DNA from: Ctena decussata
Taxonomy: Eukaryota; Mollusca; Bivalvia; Lucinida; Lucinidae
Reading direction: 5' to 3'
Length of the DNA: 64,000 nucleotides
NCBI GenBank assembly: GCA_963989385.1
Contig: OZ022500.1
Location: 23,450,460-23,514,459 of the forward strand
Part shown: positions 28,101 to 40,100 of the stretch, one piece after another
Position numbering within the stretch: position 1 is the first letter of the stretch
Layout of the letters: each line of letters starts with the position of its first letter
Notes under the pieces: generated by a model
Databases searched by the model: none
What the model saw: only the letters and a program-made list of their open reading frames with translations
Told to the model about the DNA's origin: nothing
Program-made: the position numbers and the translations under genes

Positions 28101-31100
28101 CTTGAGGAGTAAAAGTTCTATTTGAAACATTTGTTCAGGTAGGTCCAAGGTCAAGGTCACACTTGAAGGTCAAATGATAAAATGGCCATAAATTTACCTT
28201 GTCTAAGCCATTACTTCCATTTATGCATGGATTTCAAAATAATTTGGCAGAATTGTTCTCCTTGATGAATAAAAGTGCTGTTTGAAACATTTGTTCAGGT
28301 AGGTTCAAGGTCAAGTCACACTTTATAAAATGGTCATAAATTGGGCTTGTCCGAGTAATTACCTCTACATTTCTGCTTGGATTTCAAAATAGTTTTGTAC
28401 AATATTTCTCCTTGATGAGTAGAAGTCTCATTTGAAACATTTGTTTAGGAAGGTCAAGGTCACACTTGAAGGTCAAATGATAAAATTGTCATAAGTTGAG
28501 CTTGTACCAGTTCTTCTACATTGATGCATGGATTTCAAAATAATTTTGCACAATTGTTCTTCCTGATGAGTGGAAGTGTCAAGTGAAATATTTGTTTGGA
28601 TAGGTCCAAGGCCAAGGTCACACTTGAAGGTCAGATAACATAATTTTCATAAATGGCGCTTGTCTTGGTCATCACTTCTACCTATTTTTCATTGTGAAAA
28701 TGTAGAAAAAAAGAAATATGCTGCCTAAGCATATGCTGTCTAAGCATGATGTTGTTTGGCTTCTTTCTAGAGTGAAATAGTAACTAAGTAAAGCAATAGT
28801 TATAGGTCACTATAGCAAACAGCGGGTTTGAAAAGTTGTCCCTGGACAACCTTCTAGTTTTAGTTAGCCTCATACAGGTAGTTCTGTTGGGTGGAGTTGG
28901 GGCTGGTGATACAAATGAAATAGTCTTCTTTTCGTATTTTAGTTTTGCAGGCTCGTATGATATAACAGTTTACTCTGAATACCTTATATTAGTTTATGAA
29001 AAAAATGTACTGATATACCATTTAATTTAGATATACCATTTAATTCAGCAGACAGATAGCAAACTCAGAACGGCATCATGTTGACGGCGTGGTTTCAACC
29101 TTCACCTTTGTGTGTCCACATGGTTTATTATTCATTTTTTTCTGTTATCCCTATTGCCAATATTCAGATCTTTAGAATAAAGTAGTGAGGAGCTTTATCA
29201 TTCCACTAAAATGGAAATGCGATGATTTTCTCATTACCAGTGCTCCTATTTCTGAAATGTGAAGGTGGGACAATTACTTTTGTGTCCATTATTGTTAAAT
29301 GGAAAATAAAATGCTTTCATTATGTAAATAATTCTTACTATTTCTAGAATGTAAAATAGGTGAAGAGAGGTGTGATAATAGTTCTTGTGTCCCACAAAAG
29401 TGGAAATGTGATGTTCATGTTAAAACTATAACTATTTCAGAGTGTAAAATAGGCGAGGAGAGGTGTGACAATAGCACATGTATCCCATTAAAGTGGAAAT
29501 GTGATGACTATAATGACTGTGAGGACGGCAAAGATGAGGAGCCCATTGATACAGACTTGCCTCTGCAAAAGTGTGGTAGGTTAAACTTATTGAGATAGCT
29601 GCGCTCCTTTGCCCGGACGCCATTTTCCATTAATGAGCCACGTCATGTGACTTTCAACAATGTGGCGATTTTTGCATGCAATATTTAGATAACCCATCTC
29701 ATTTATGCAGGGTAATCAGAGACCTGATCGTTTGCTTTATGGCTTGGCTTATGACATTACTGCCGCAAAAAACAGACCAATAGCTGAAAAAAAATCCTGA
29801 CTTTTGCTGGGACTCGAACCTGGAACTCACGAGTGTATGTCCAATGCTCTAACCACTGAGCCAAAGAGTTAAGTCCCTGACGCAGTTGTCAGAGATTGAA
29901 TATATAACGAAGCTATGCGCAAATCTACTATTGTAGTTAATGGAAGGTAGGAGAGTTGGCCCATCACACGTCTCCACTTCAAAGTTGTCATCATTTATGA
30001 TGACTGAAAGCCGTTATGGCTTCGTATGTCCAATCTCGGACGAGCCCCCATCTTACGACATTTCTTCCGCAACAAATGGACCAAAGCATAGCTGAAAAAA
30101 ATCCTGATCTTTGCTGGGAATCGAAACCGAACCTCCGGGTGAGTGTCAAGAGCTCTAACCACTCAGCAAAAAAGTTAACTCCCTGATGCAGTTGTCAGAG
30201 ATTGAATATGTAACGAAGCTATGCGCAAATCTACTATTGCAAATAATGGTTGGTAGTATAGTTGATCCGTTAAACTTTGGTCACTTCCATAGATGGCTGA
30301 TGAGACAAGAAAAGGCTCTGATCACACTGTACTTATGTGCAGTCTGATCCGAGCCTTCGCTTGTCACCAATGCCACATAGTTTGTAATCCCATAATGTTG
30401 CTCATTTGTTTAAATATTGCTACTGTACAACCGTGCAGACTGTGCTGCAGATGTAATGATATCCTTAGGTTTGATATTACATGGAGCAGTGGAGATGGGG
30501 GATGGGTGGGGAGCTAAAACAGAAAAAAAGGTAATACATCTGCAAATGTTCTTTCGTATCATTTGAGTGCCGACTTCTAAACTTATGTGCAAGATAGAAT
30601 CGTACTTATCTAGGTTGGACCATACCATGGATCAACATGAAAACTTGTATTAAAACAAGATACGCAGCTAGTAAAAATCTGATTTCAACCTTTAGTACTA
30701 CACTTCCTTATGGAAAAATATATAAAAAGAAAACAAATACAGAAAACAACAACAAAAAAAAAAACAGTGCAGTACCATGAATTAATTTTCCAGCTGTATC
30801 TGGCTTATATTAATGTCATTTCTCCAGCTGTACCTGACTTATATTTATGTCCATTCTCCAGCTGTACCTGACTTATATTTATGTCAATTCTTCAGATGTA
30901 CCTGACTTATATTTATGTTAATTCTCCAGCTGTACCTGACTTATATATATGTCCATTCTCCAGCTGTACCTGACTTATATTTATGTCAATTCTCCAGCTG
31001 TATCTGACTTATATTAATGTCAATTCTCCAGCTGTATCTGACTCTTATATTTATGTCAATTTTCCAGCTGTACCTGACCTATGTTTATGTCAATTCTTCA

Positions 31101-34100
31101 GCTGTACCTGACATATCTGTGCCAATTCTCCAGCTTTACCCGACTTATAATTATATCGATTCTCCAGCTGTACCTGACTTATATTGGTGTCAGTTCTCCA
31201 GCTGTACCTGACTCTTATACTTATGTCAATTCTCCAGCTGTATCTGACTCTTATATTTATGTCAATTCTGATGAAACCAATAAATTACTCCATGTAAACT
31301 GTAATGACTTTATTAACAACACTGGTGCAATTCCATTAAGGTAACCTCATGACGTCGTTGCTATGAGGTCAAACACATCATAATTAAAACAGTAACTGTA
31401 ACTTATGTGGCACAAAGACCATAACATAATAGAGTAGTTTCTCCTTAACTGGAAATTAACATTGATTATATTTTGTTTTTCTTTCCTTTGTTTTTTTTTT
31501 GTTGTTGTTTATTTAGATTTTAGAAGAAGTGGAGTTTGCGCATTTTACCAAAATAAAAGTAGATCTGAAAATATGAAACAGAGGAAGTGTCTGTATGGAT
31601 AGAACTTAATGAATATCATATTTCAGTTAAAGTATTTTATATTATGCCAAAAAGATAACTATTATAGTCTGTGCTAATACATTTCTGTGTCTGAGATAAT
31701 GTATTTAAAAGTCTATTATATTAATCCCTGATAATTTCTTCTAACATTTGTCCAGATTGTAAAATTTGGAGTAAATGGAATCCAGATGCGCCTTGTTTCG
31801 TCATCACATTGGCAAGCTGCAAATCCCCTGGAACACACTGGATTTCATTAACATCTTGAAATTTCAGTTATTCTTGGATTGAGGCTATGTCTACCCACAG
31901 ACGTTTGTCCTCCACCATTCTTGTAGAAAAATGGCCTCAATTACACCCTTTTTATCGACATATGCCTCAATTTTAATGGTTTTAGAATCAAGTCTTAGAG
32001 TCTCTTCCAACATCTGTCGATAGTAGAAGCTGGCTTGCAGACCGTCTCCTAGACTGAGCATTTCAGCTGCTTATGTTGACCTTACAACCCGTTTGATTTT
32101 ATGTGCATTCCATGCAATAGGACAGCATTGTCCAGTATTATCCATCACCCAAACAATGAATGCACCTGTACTTCCTAGTCCCTCATTTATGTTCCCTATA
32201 GATGCGTCTGTGAAAACCACTATTTTTAAGTATGTTAGGTCCAACCTAGGAAACGTCATAAAAGACTTGATATCTTTGAGTCTATTTACTTTCATAATGA
32301 CTCTGACGAGATCCTCCACCTTGCCTCGCTTCATATTTGTGCTCATAGATATTTGTTCAAATGTCATGTCTGGCCTGGACCCCTGTACTGCCCAGTTTAG
32401 TTGACCTAGTAATTGCCTAAATATTTTTTGTTCTTTCTCATTTAATACGGTATCTTTCTCTGCCGCCCTCTTTGGATCTTCAACTGAATTCTTTATATTG
32501 GAAACATAGTCAGAATGATCTAGAATTATTTCATTTTCAATCTGCTGTACCCCAAAACCTATATACTTAAATTTCCTCTGTTCAATTTTACCAGCAGATT
32601 ATCTTGCTCTCAATTTGTCCATAAGCTTTTCAAAACAATACTCTCCTGCATGAAGGAAGTCATCCACGTGACAGCATATTATCCCTCTGAGTTTCCCATT
32701 TTCTTGAAGGTAGTACAATGCTGGATCCAGTTTACACTGAGTAAAAACAAGTTTTAATAATTCCTCTTTGACACTGTCATAAAATTGCCTTGCTCCATCT
32801 TTTAATCCATGTAAACAATGCTTAAGTTTCCAGATTATATGTTTTGGTGTCTTGCTTTCTTTAGGTGGTTTGATAAAAATATCCTTATCTAGTATATTGC
32901 CTTGCAGAAAGACAGATTTGATGTCTGTGGTTTTCAAAGTCCACTGTTTTAGTGCTGCTACTGAGAGAAATAACCTCATTGCACCTTTTCCTACCGTAGG
33001 ACTGTCTCTAGGGATTTCATGATCTTCTTCCTCGAAACCCCTGACAACTAACCTAGTTAGTTTTATTATCCTTTGTTGGGATAACACATCGTGTTGGTAA
33101 AGTTTTCTGTCCACATTTCAAGACCTCCTCATATGTATCGAGCTGTGCAAACTTTTCAAGTTCAGTTTTTTAAGCATTGTCAATGTCTTTGTTGTCTGAT
33201 CTCATGCTATCAGATACAGTTGCCATATTGATTTCTGTCTCAGTTACCTTCTCCCACTCTAAACTTCAAAGGTCAATTCTTCTTCCCTGATTGTTCATGA
33301 TATATATTTCCCAGTTGCTTTACCAGCACGTCCTATGATTGTGCCTGTAACCCATGTATCATCCATCTTATATCTTATCATATCATGGATTTTGTTCATG
33401 ACTGGTTGAACTGTTCCTCTCTTTCTTTCTTCATCTTCTACTGGACATATGTGTTTGATGGAGCTGTTTCTCTTTTTCTTTCTTCATCTTCTATTGGGAC
33501 ATGTGTATCTGGGTCATTCATAGGAACATCTGAGACTGGCACAGTTTCTGACACAACAGTATCAGTTTTCTGTTTCATCTGTCCTTCATCATGGTCATTT
33601 TCGTTGTCAGAACAGTCTTTTTCAGGTTGTCTTGACATACTCTGACTTTGGGTACCTTCTCCTTTGCTTCATCTGTTTGGAGTAACCCTGACGACTTTAC
33701 CATCTTGAAACATCACCATGGCAGCCAGCCATCTATTGTTTCCTTCCTTCTTGTAAAAGACAATATCTCCATGCCCAGTAATCTGTTCAGCAGCCCTTAC
33801 CTTGGAACGTAAAGCCCTCCTAATTCGCTTTTTTTGCTTCAGTTTGTATGAAAGCTTTCCTTCCTTGCCCAATGCAAGGCATTTAGGTGCTCTGGAAATA
33901 CTTTGCTAGTAGTAGTTCCTTCAAGTGCAGGTAGCTTGTCAGTCATTATACCAGGTAACTATGGATTTGAACCGAATACTTGCTGATGGCTGTTGTAGCC
34001 GTTCCACATGTGTAGAGAATTCCGCGCCATATTGCCCAGCACAAACGTGTCTGACAGTCAGTTTTACCATTTTCTTCCTCCAATTTTACCAACATCATAT

Positions 34101-37100
34101 CTGTCACTGCATGTACACGTTCACAAATGCCATTATGGAATGGACTGTCAGCTGCTGTTGTTAGTATTCTCACATTCAGAACAGACATTACTTCCCGCAT
34201 CTCATTGGAGCTGAACTCACCACCGTTATCTGTCAGTATGGACCCCATTATACCAAAAACTGCTATCCATCGCTGCATTAGAGCATTCAAAACATCGCTG
34301 GACCTTTTCCTGTCTATGAAGACTGAGACTGTTTAGCGAGACCACATATCTATTATATGAAGTACCCATCGTCCATTCCATTGCTTCAAGTCCATTGCGA
34401 TTTTCTCATTGAACTGGGATGCCATTGGAAAACTAATCACAGGACGTGGTGGTGTTCTTGCAAATCTTTTACATAAGTCACATGTCTTACCTATTTGCTC
34501 AAGTAGGTCATTGCAATTTTCTTTCCACTTTCCTGCATCCTGTAATGATGACCTGAGCTTCTTCATTGGCGGGTGTGCAAACTGCCTGTTTAGCTTCAGA
34601 AGTGTCTTATAATTGTCGTTGCTGCCCATATTTTCTGGTTTCACTGAGCACACCTCTGCAACAGTAACCTTTTTTGCCCTGTCTATCGGGATACAATAAT
34701 GTCCTGAGGTGGTTAATTTCAAGGCAACATCTTTTTCAAAAAATCTTGCTGTGTCATTCTCAAGATCCATTTTCACTCCCGCCGTTTTCATTGCACTTCT
34801 TGATAAGAGCAGAGGGATATCAGAATATACCTTATCAGTTTTGATGGTTACTTCTTTTCCCGCTATAATAGCTGGAAGGCGATATTCTCCCTTTGATCCT
34901 AGACGCTCACCACCACCAAATTTAAATGTTTTAAGACCTACTGTCTGTTCAACCTTCTTTCTGTAATTTTGACTCAGTGAATTAATATAGTTTTCTAGCC
35001 ACATTGTTACGCAGACTGTGCTGCTTCGTGCACTATCCAATATAGCACAGTTTTGGGCATCAATACATAATTGAGCTATGTCAGCTTTGTTTTATCCTGT
35101 GAACAACACAGCATGTTCATCTTCTGCAATATTGACCTTTTCCATTTTCTCAGCCATCTTTGTTATGTATGAGTTTTCCCAGCTGTGTGGACATTTAGCC
35201 ACCAGGTATTTGTAAGATCCGCAACACCTGCATGTAAGAATCCTTCCATCTTGTCCAACTGGATTCATGTTCCAGTTGTGTACCTGACGATTCTGATGAT
35301 AACTCTGACCCCCACTACTAAAACCACTTTGCCTTAAACTGCCTGCTCTCCCACTGCGGGGCTCTCTGCTATATCCTGCTGCCAGCAGTGCCTCCTCATT
35401 TTCTGCGAGAAATGCTGGTTCCAATTTAATTGCAGAGTTTGAAAAACTATGTCCCTCCGTGTAATCACCCTTGAACTTTTGAAGTGACTTTTTGGCCTCT
35501 ACATACAGTGTTTCTTTATGTGAATAATTCATACCTGTTAATACCAACATCTTTTTCTCCTTGGCAATATTCGCTTTTTTAAGCAGTTTGAAAGCTAGTA
35601 TTTCTGCTGGTAATTTCATGTTTAACTTTTCTATCTTCCGGTATCGAGAGTCAAAAGATGCAATATATTCTGTTATAGTCATTCCAGCTTGCCTCTGAAA
35701 ATCCTCGAACTCATCGAACTTCTCAGGACTGTCTGCTAAGTCATCCTTCTTTAGATGTCTATCCAAAAATTCTATTAGGCTGTCAAGTCCATTCTCCTGC
35801 TTTAAATCATCCAGGCTGATTTGTTCAAATACTCTCTCTCTTACTGTGTTTTTTCACCTTCTGGTAGTGACAAAGCTATGGCGACTCCCTGTTTCTCCTT
35901 TCTTAGGTCAGTGACTTCTCGCCAAGCCAGTAGCTTCTGTCTGTAGAGTTCATATGTTTTAGAACTCAAACTTGGTGGATCTATTCTGGTTGCCATTTTA
36001 GGATATTCTGCCTCAAATAAACTGCAATAACTCCTTTTGATCTAGAATACACCTCAGTGTCTTCAGATTACGTCCTCAGACGCAACCTCGCTATGCTACT
36101 ACTTGATGAAACCAATAAATTACTCCATGTAAACTGTAGTGACTTTATTAACAACACTGGTGCAATTCCATTAAGGTAACATCATGACATCGTTGCTATG
36201 ACGTCAAACAAATCATTATTAAAACAGTAACTGTAACTCATGTGGCACAAAGACCATAACATAATAGAGTAGCTTCTCCTTAACTGGAAATTAAAAAAAT
36301 TCTCCAGCTGTACCTGAAATATTTATGTCAATTCTCAAGCCTCCAGCTGTACCTGACTTATATTTATGTCAATTCTCCAGCTGTACCTGACTTATATCTG
36401 TGTCGATTCTCCAGCTGTATCTGACTTATATTTATGTCAATTCTCCAGCTGTATCTGACTTATATTTATGTCATTCTCCAGCTCTACCTGACTTATATGT
36501 AAGTCAATTGTCCATCTGTACCTGGCTTATATTTATGTCAGTTCTCCAGCTGTACCTGACTTATATTTATATCATCTGAGACTGGAGAAGTACTTTTTTC
36601 GGTTTGGTTGAAGAATTTATAATACGCTCTTTGCTTGTATTTACAGCGAAGTGTCCTGCAGGAATGATCCGCTGCTCACCAAGCACAACAGTATGTATAG
36701 ATGCAACCCGACGATGTGACGGAGTAGAAGATTGCACGACGGGGTCGGATGAGGAAGACTGTGGTAGGTAGTTTTGTGGTTACTTGTTTTCATCACGCAG
36801 AAAAGGGGACTTGATAATAACCAAAAACTAAGTGCTTATGCGAAGCAGTGAAGTCTTGCTAAAGTCTTACGATCCCATTATGTACATGTATGTAAAAGGA
36901 AATGCTTTTACCAAACTTCTCAACTGTGGTTCCCAAATGCGTCCGGAACATTATATGCGCACCGTTTAATGTAAGGCTACACTGAAAATCTATTAGACGA
37001 CAGCTACAAGGCTTGGTTTGAAATCAAAATAAACAACACATCGTCAAACTTGCAAACTTACAAACATCTTAGCAGTATAAATAACTAGTTCTATCAATTT

Positions 37101-40100
37101 CGTTTCAAACGACTACGAGTTTAAGATTCTCTTAATTATAAAACTACTATATGGGGAATTTAAGGCATACCGAGTCACCATGTATACTATCACCAGCTGG
37201 CGCTTCCACTCTGCGGGCCGGGCCGGGTAGCGCAATCGGTAGGGCACCTGACTCGTAAGTCAGAGGTCCTGGGTTCGAATCCCGGTCTGGCCACATACTT
37301 TCGTTTCTCCTTCCGCTGATTCAAGAAGGGCAGTTGTCAGTTACTGGCGAAAGTATGTGCACTTAGTACTGGTTAACCGCTTAGGAGGTCTAAGCCTGCC
37401 CAGGAATAGTGTGGTTAGGTTAACTGACCGTCCCAACATGACCTTAGTTGTTTACCGTGGACGTTAAGCATCAAATCAACCAACCAAATCCACTCTGCGG
37501 CATACACGGTTGTTGTTATGCTCTAAACATTTTCAGTGTTCTGTTGTACGAATCCGAGTCTGCTTCTTTTTTTAGAAGTCCGTTACTTGTTTCCGTGTAA
37601 TGTTTTTGGTACCAACGACTAGGTCTCAATCACCATGGCGTTGTTATTGAGAGCTTCCTTTCAGGGTGTTCGTTCAGCTTTGAATATCATGTTTTGACTG
37701 ATCAGTATTATATGCAGTATAGGTTTCCCCATGATATTTGTCTCCTGTTGGTGCTTCCACTCTGCGTGTAAGAGGTGTTTTCATGAAGGTGGTATTACTG
37801 GTTGGTTCAAGTATTTACAGGTACCACATTCCGGAAGCTCTTCAGCGTGCTCGTTAAGCTTTTAACACTATGACTTTGATTGATTATTATAGAATGCGAC
37901 CGTGTCATGACATGGTCCCAATAAGAAGAGTTCATATTGTTATGACGTTGCATGTCTGCACAATTATTTCCGTTAAGAGTTTATTCCTACTGAGTATATA
38001 TGCAAAACTGAAAATGGTAGATAAGAGTATGTGCCAATTCACCATAGGAACTTTTAATTTCAGTTCAACTTGGCGATGGTGGTCGATCAGGAGAACTTAC
38101 TGTGTATAACCCAGACTCTGCAAGTTGGGAACCAGTGTGTGCCGATGGCTGGGATGACGAGGTCAATTCTAAACAAATATGCAGCCAACTTCTGTACAAG
38201 TAAGCAATGATTTGTGGGACTATCTATACAGTCAGACAAAAGTTAAGCATCTCCCCAATTAGTTGAAAGATAACTTTCATATTCGACAAATCGGCATATT
38301 TGATATGGATTAAATAAAATTTCAAATATTTTAGTTCTTTGGAAAGTGAAGAATATTTAGACAGAATATTGATGCAAAAAGTAAAGGTATTCCTGTGATA
38401 ATGTTACTTAAAATTTAACTCCTTCTATAGCGCAACTTATTCAGGTGATGCTTAACTTATGTCTGACTGTATATATGCAGCAACTCAACAGCTCACAGTA
38501 CTCTAATCTAGGAAGTATTCTTCACAATTTTAGCTTGGCTAAATACTCAAGCGTAAAGTTTCTCGAAAAGAAAAATAAATTCAAGCTGTTATGTTTAGTT
38601 TTAACACTTCTATTCATTTTTTACAACATATATAAATAGAACAGCATTCAAATTCATAGGATTTGTGCGACAGCATATTGCTTATTTAATCTGTCTACTA
38701 ATCGCCTTTGTTCAGTCAAGTATATTTCTGTTGTATCACTGACTGTTCTCTCTTCCAGAAAAGTGGAAAGCACGACTACAATAACATTATGGTCGTCCCC
38801 GGCCTTTGTTCTCTCAGACCAAAAGGCAAATGCTGATCCGGATCTTATACAGAGTAATCTAACTCGAAGGTAATTATGATAATACGTGGAATATTCTGAA
38901 ATGCCCGCTTCTTTTTTTATTACCGAAACAAGTGTCTGTAATAGTTTGTTCAGTTAAACAAAAATGTAACATATGCATAATGGTCGGTCGTCTGTGTCTG
39001 CTAGACAGTCAGTCCTTATCAAGCACCCTATCGGAGAAATGATGAAAGAAAGGGAAGCTAAGGTAGACGAAATTCCAAACACCAGCTGAAAGCCAACCGG
39101 CCCTTGCTTTGCTATTACTCAGGGCCCGATTGTTCAAAACTAATGATGTCGTTAGTTAACAAAACGTTAAATTTTCACACGTATTCTACGAAACAACACT
39201 GCCGTTTTGCTGAAAAAAAAATGCAAACGCTGCTCACAATTTTTCAGCAACAATACTTCCGCAATTAATTTCTGTAAGGCTTAACGCTAACGATGCTTTG
39301 AACAACCTGACCCAGATTAGTAGGACTTTCCGTCACTAAAAGTCAACGTTATGAAGCTGAATCAGTGTTGATTCAATGTTGTTTCAATGGTGTGTGCCAT
39401 CTTTGTTAACAAAGACACCTAAAAATCCATGATGCCCTTTTTTTGATGATCAGCTTTAATAATGAAAGGATTATCCTCTGCTTTCTTTCAGGGGCAATTG
39501 TATCAGTGGGAAAATGGTTGCAATCACATGCAATATACCAGGTTAGTGTTTACTAATGAGCAAACAGGAAACAAATCTTCAGTGCAAACAAACATTTTAT
39601 GCAGTGCATGATTATTTAATTCCGTAACTTTGACAAGGCGGTTATTTTAGTTACGTATTCTGACTTCAAACAGGCATTTAATACTTAGCTTTGTGTCACA
39701 GTTTTTTTCTCATGCATTCGAACATTTAAACAGCAAGGCATGAACGGTTGAATTGCTCTTAGCGTAGATCCAAATGAGGTGGTTCATAATAAACTGCCTT
39801 TTAGAATCGACACTGTTTTCATTCTTAGTGTTTGAATTCTCAGTGTAATACTGCTTGGACGAATCAATTATTGAAGGTATTTAGAAATACAATTTTGTTT
39901 TATGCTTTTTATCGCGAGTATAAGTATTTATCTTTGACCACTGTGGCCTCTAAGCAGGTCAAAAACCGAAAACGTCAACGGTAGATCATGTAGCTCTGGC
40001 TCTGTAGTTCAGTTGACAGGATGACAAAGATTAGCGAGAGGCCCTTGTTGTGAAGTCCGGTCCGGCCACCATTTTTTCCTCCTCTCTGACAGTGATCTTT

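Larger units (their letters stand above)
31269..36297 (-). mobile_element. Ty1/copia LTR retrotransposon, degraded, antisense in the protease gene
   Basis: LTRs of about 193 bp at both ends begin TGATGAAACC on the plus strand and differ at few positions. The 5-bp target duplication AATTC (31264-31268 and 36298-36302) matches the minisatellite unit in which it sits. On the minus strand the order is gag, protease, integrase, reverse transcriptase, RNase H: integrase before RT is diagnostic for copia. Stops and frameshifts break the polyprotein, so it is not autonomous. The HVDD form of the RT active site resembles GalEa-type copia elements of marine animals; that grouping is a guess. Confidence 0.92.

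Noticed and set aside
29340..29433. A third LDLa exon
   Set aside because: It has an acceptor and the first cysteines but no donor and no second half of the domain; treated as a decayed duplicate.
30790..31268. CRISPR-like array of regular repeats
   Set aside because: There are no unique spacers: the whole 35-bp unit repeats, so it is a minisatellite, and the genome is eukaryotic.
37217..37290. A free-standing tRNA-Thr(CGU) gene
   Set aside because: The anticodon loop is one base short, and the sequence is the head of a 272-bp unit with a 12-bp target duplication, so it is a SINE.
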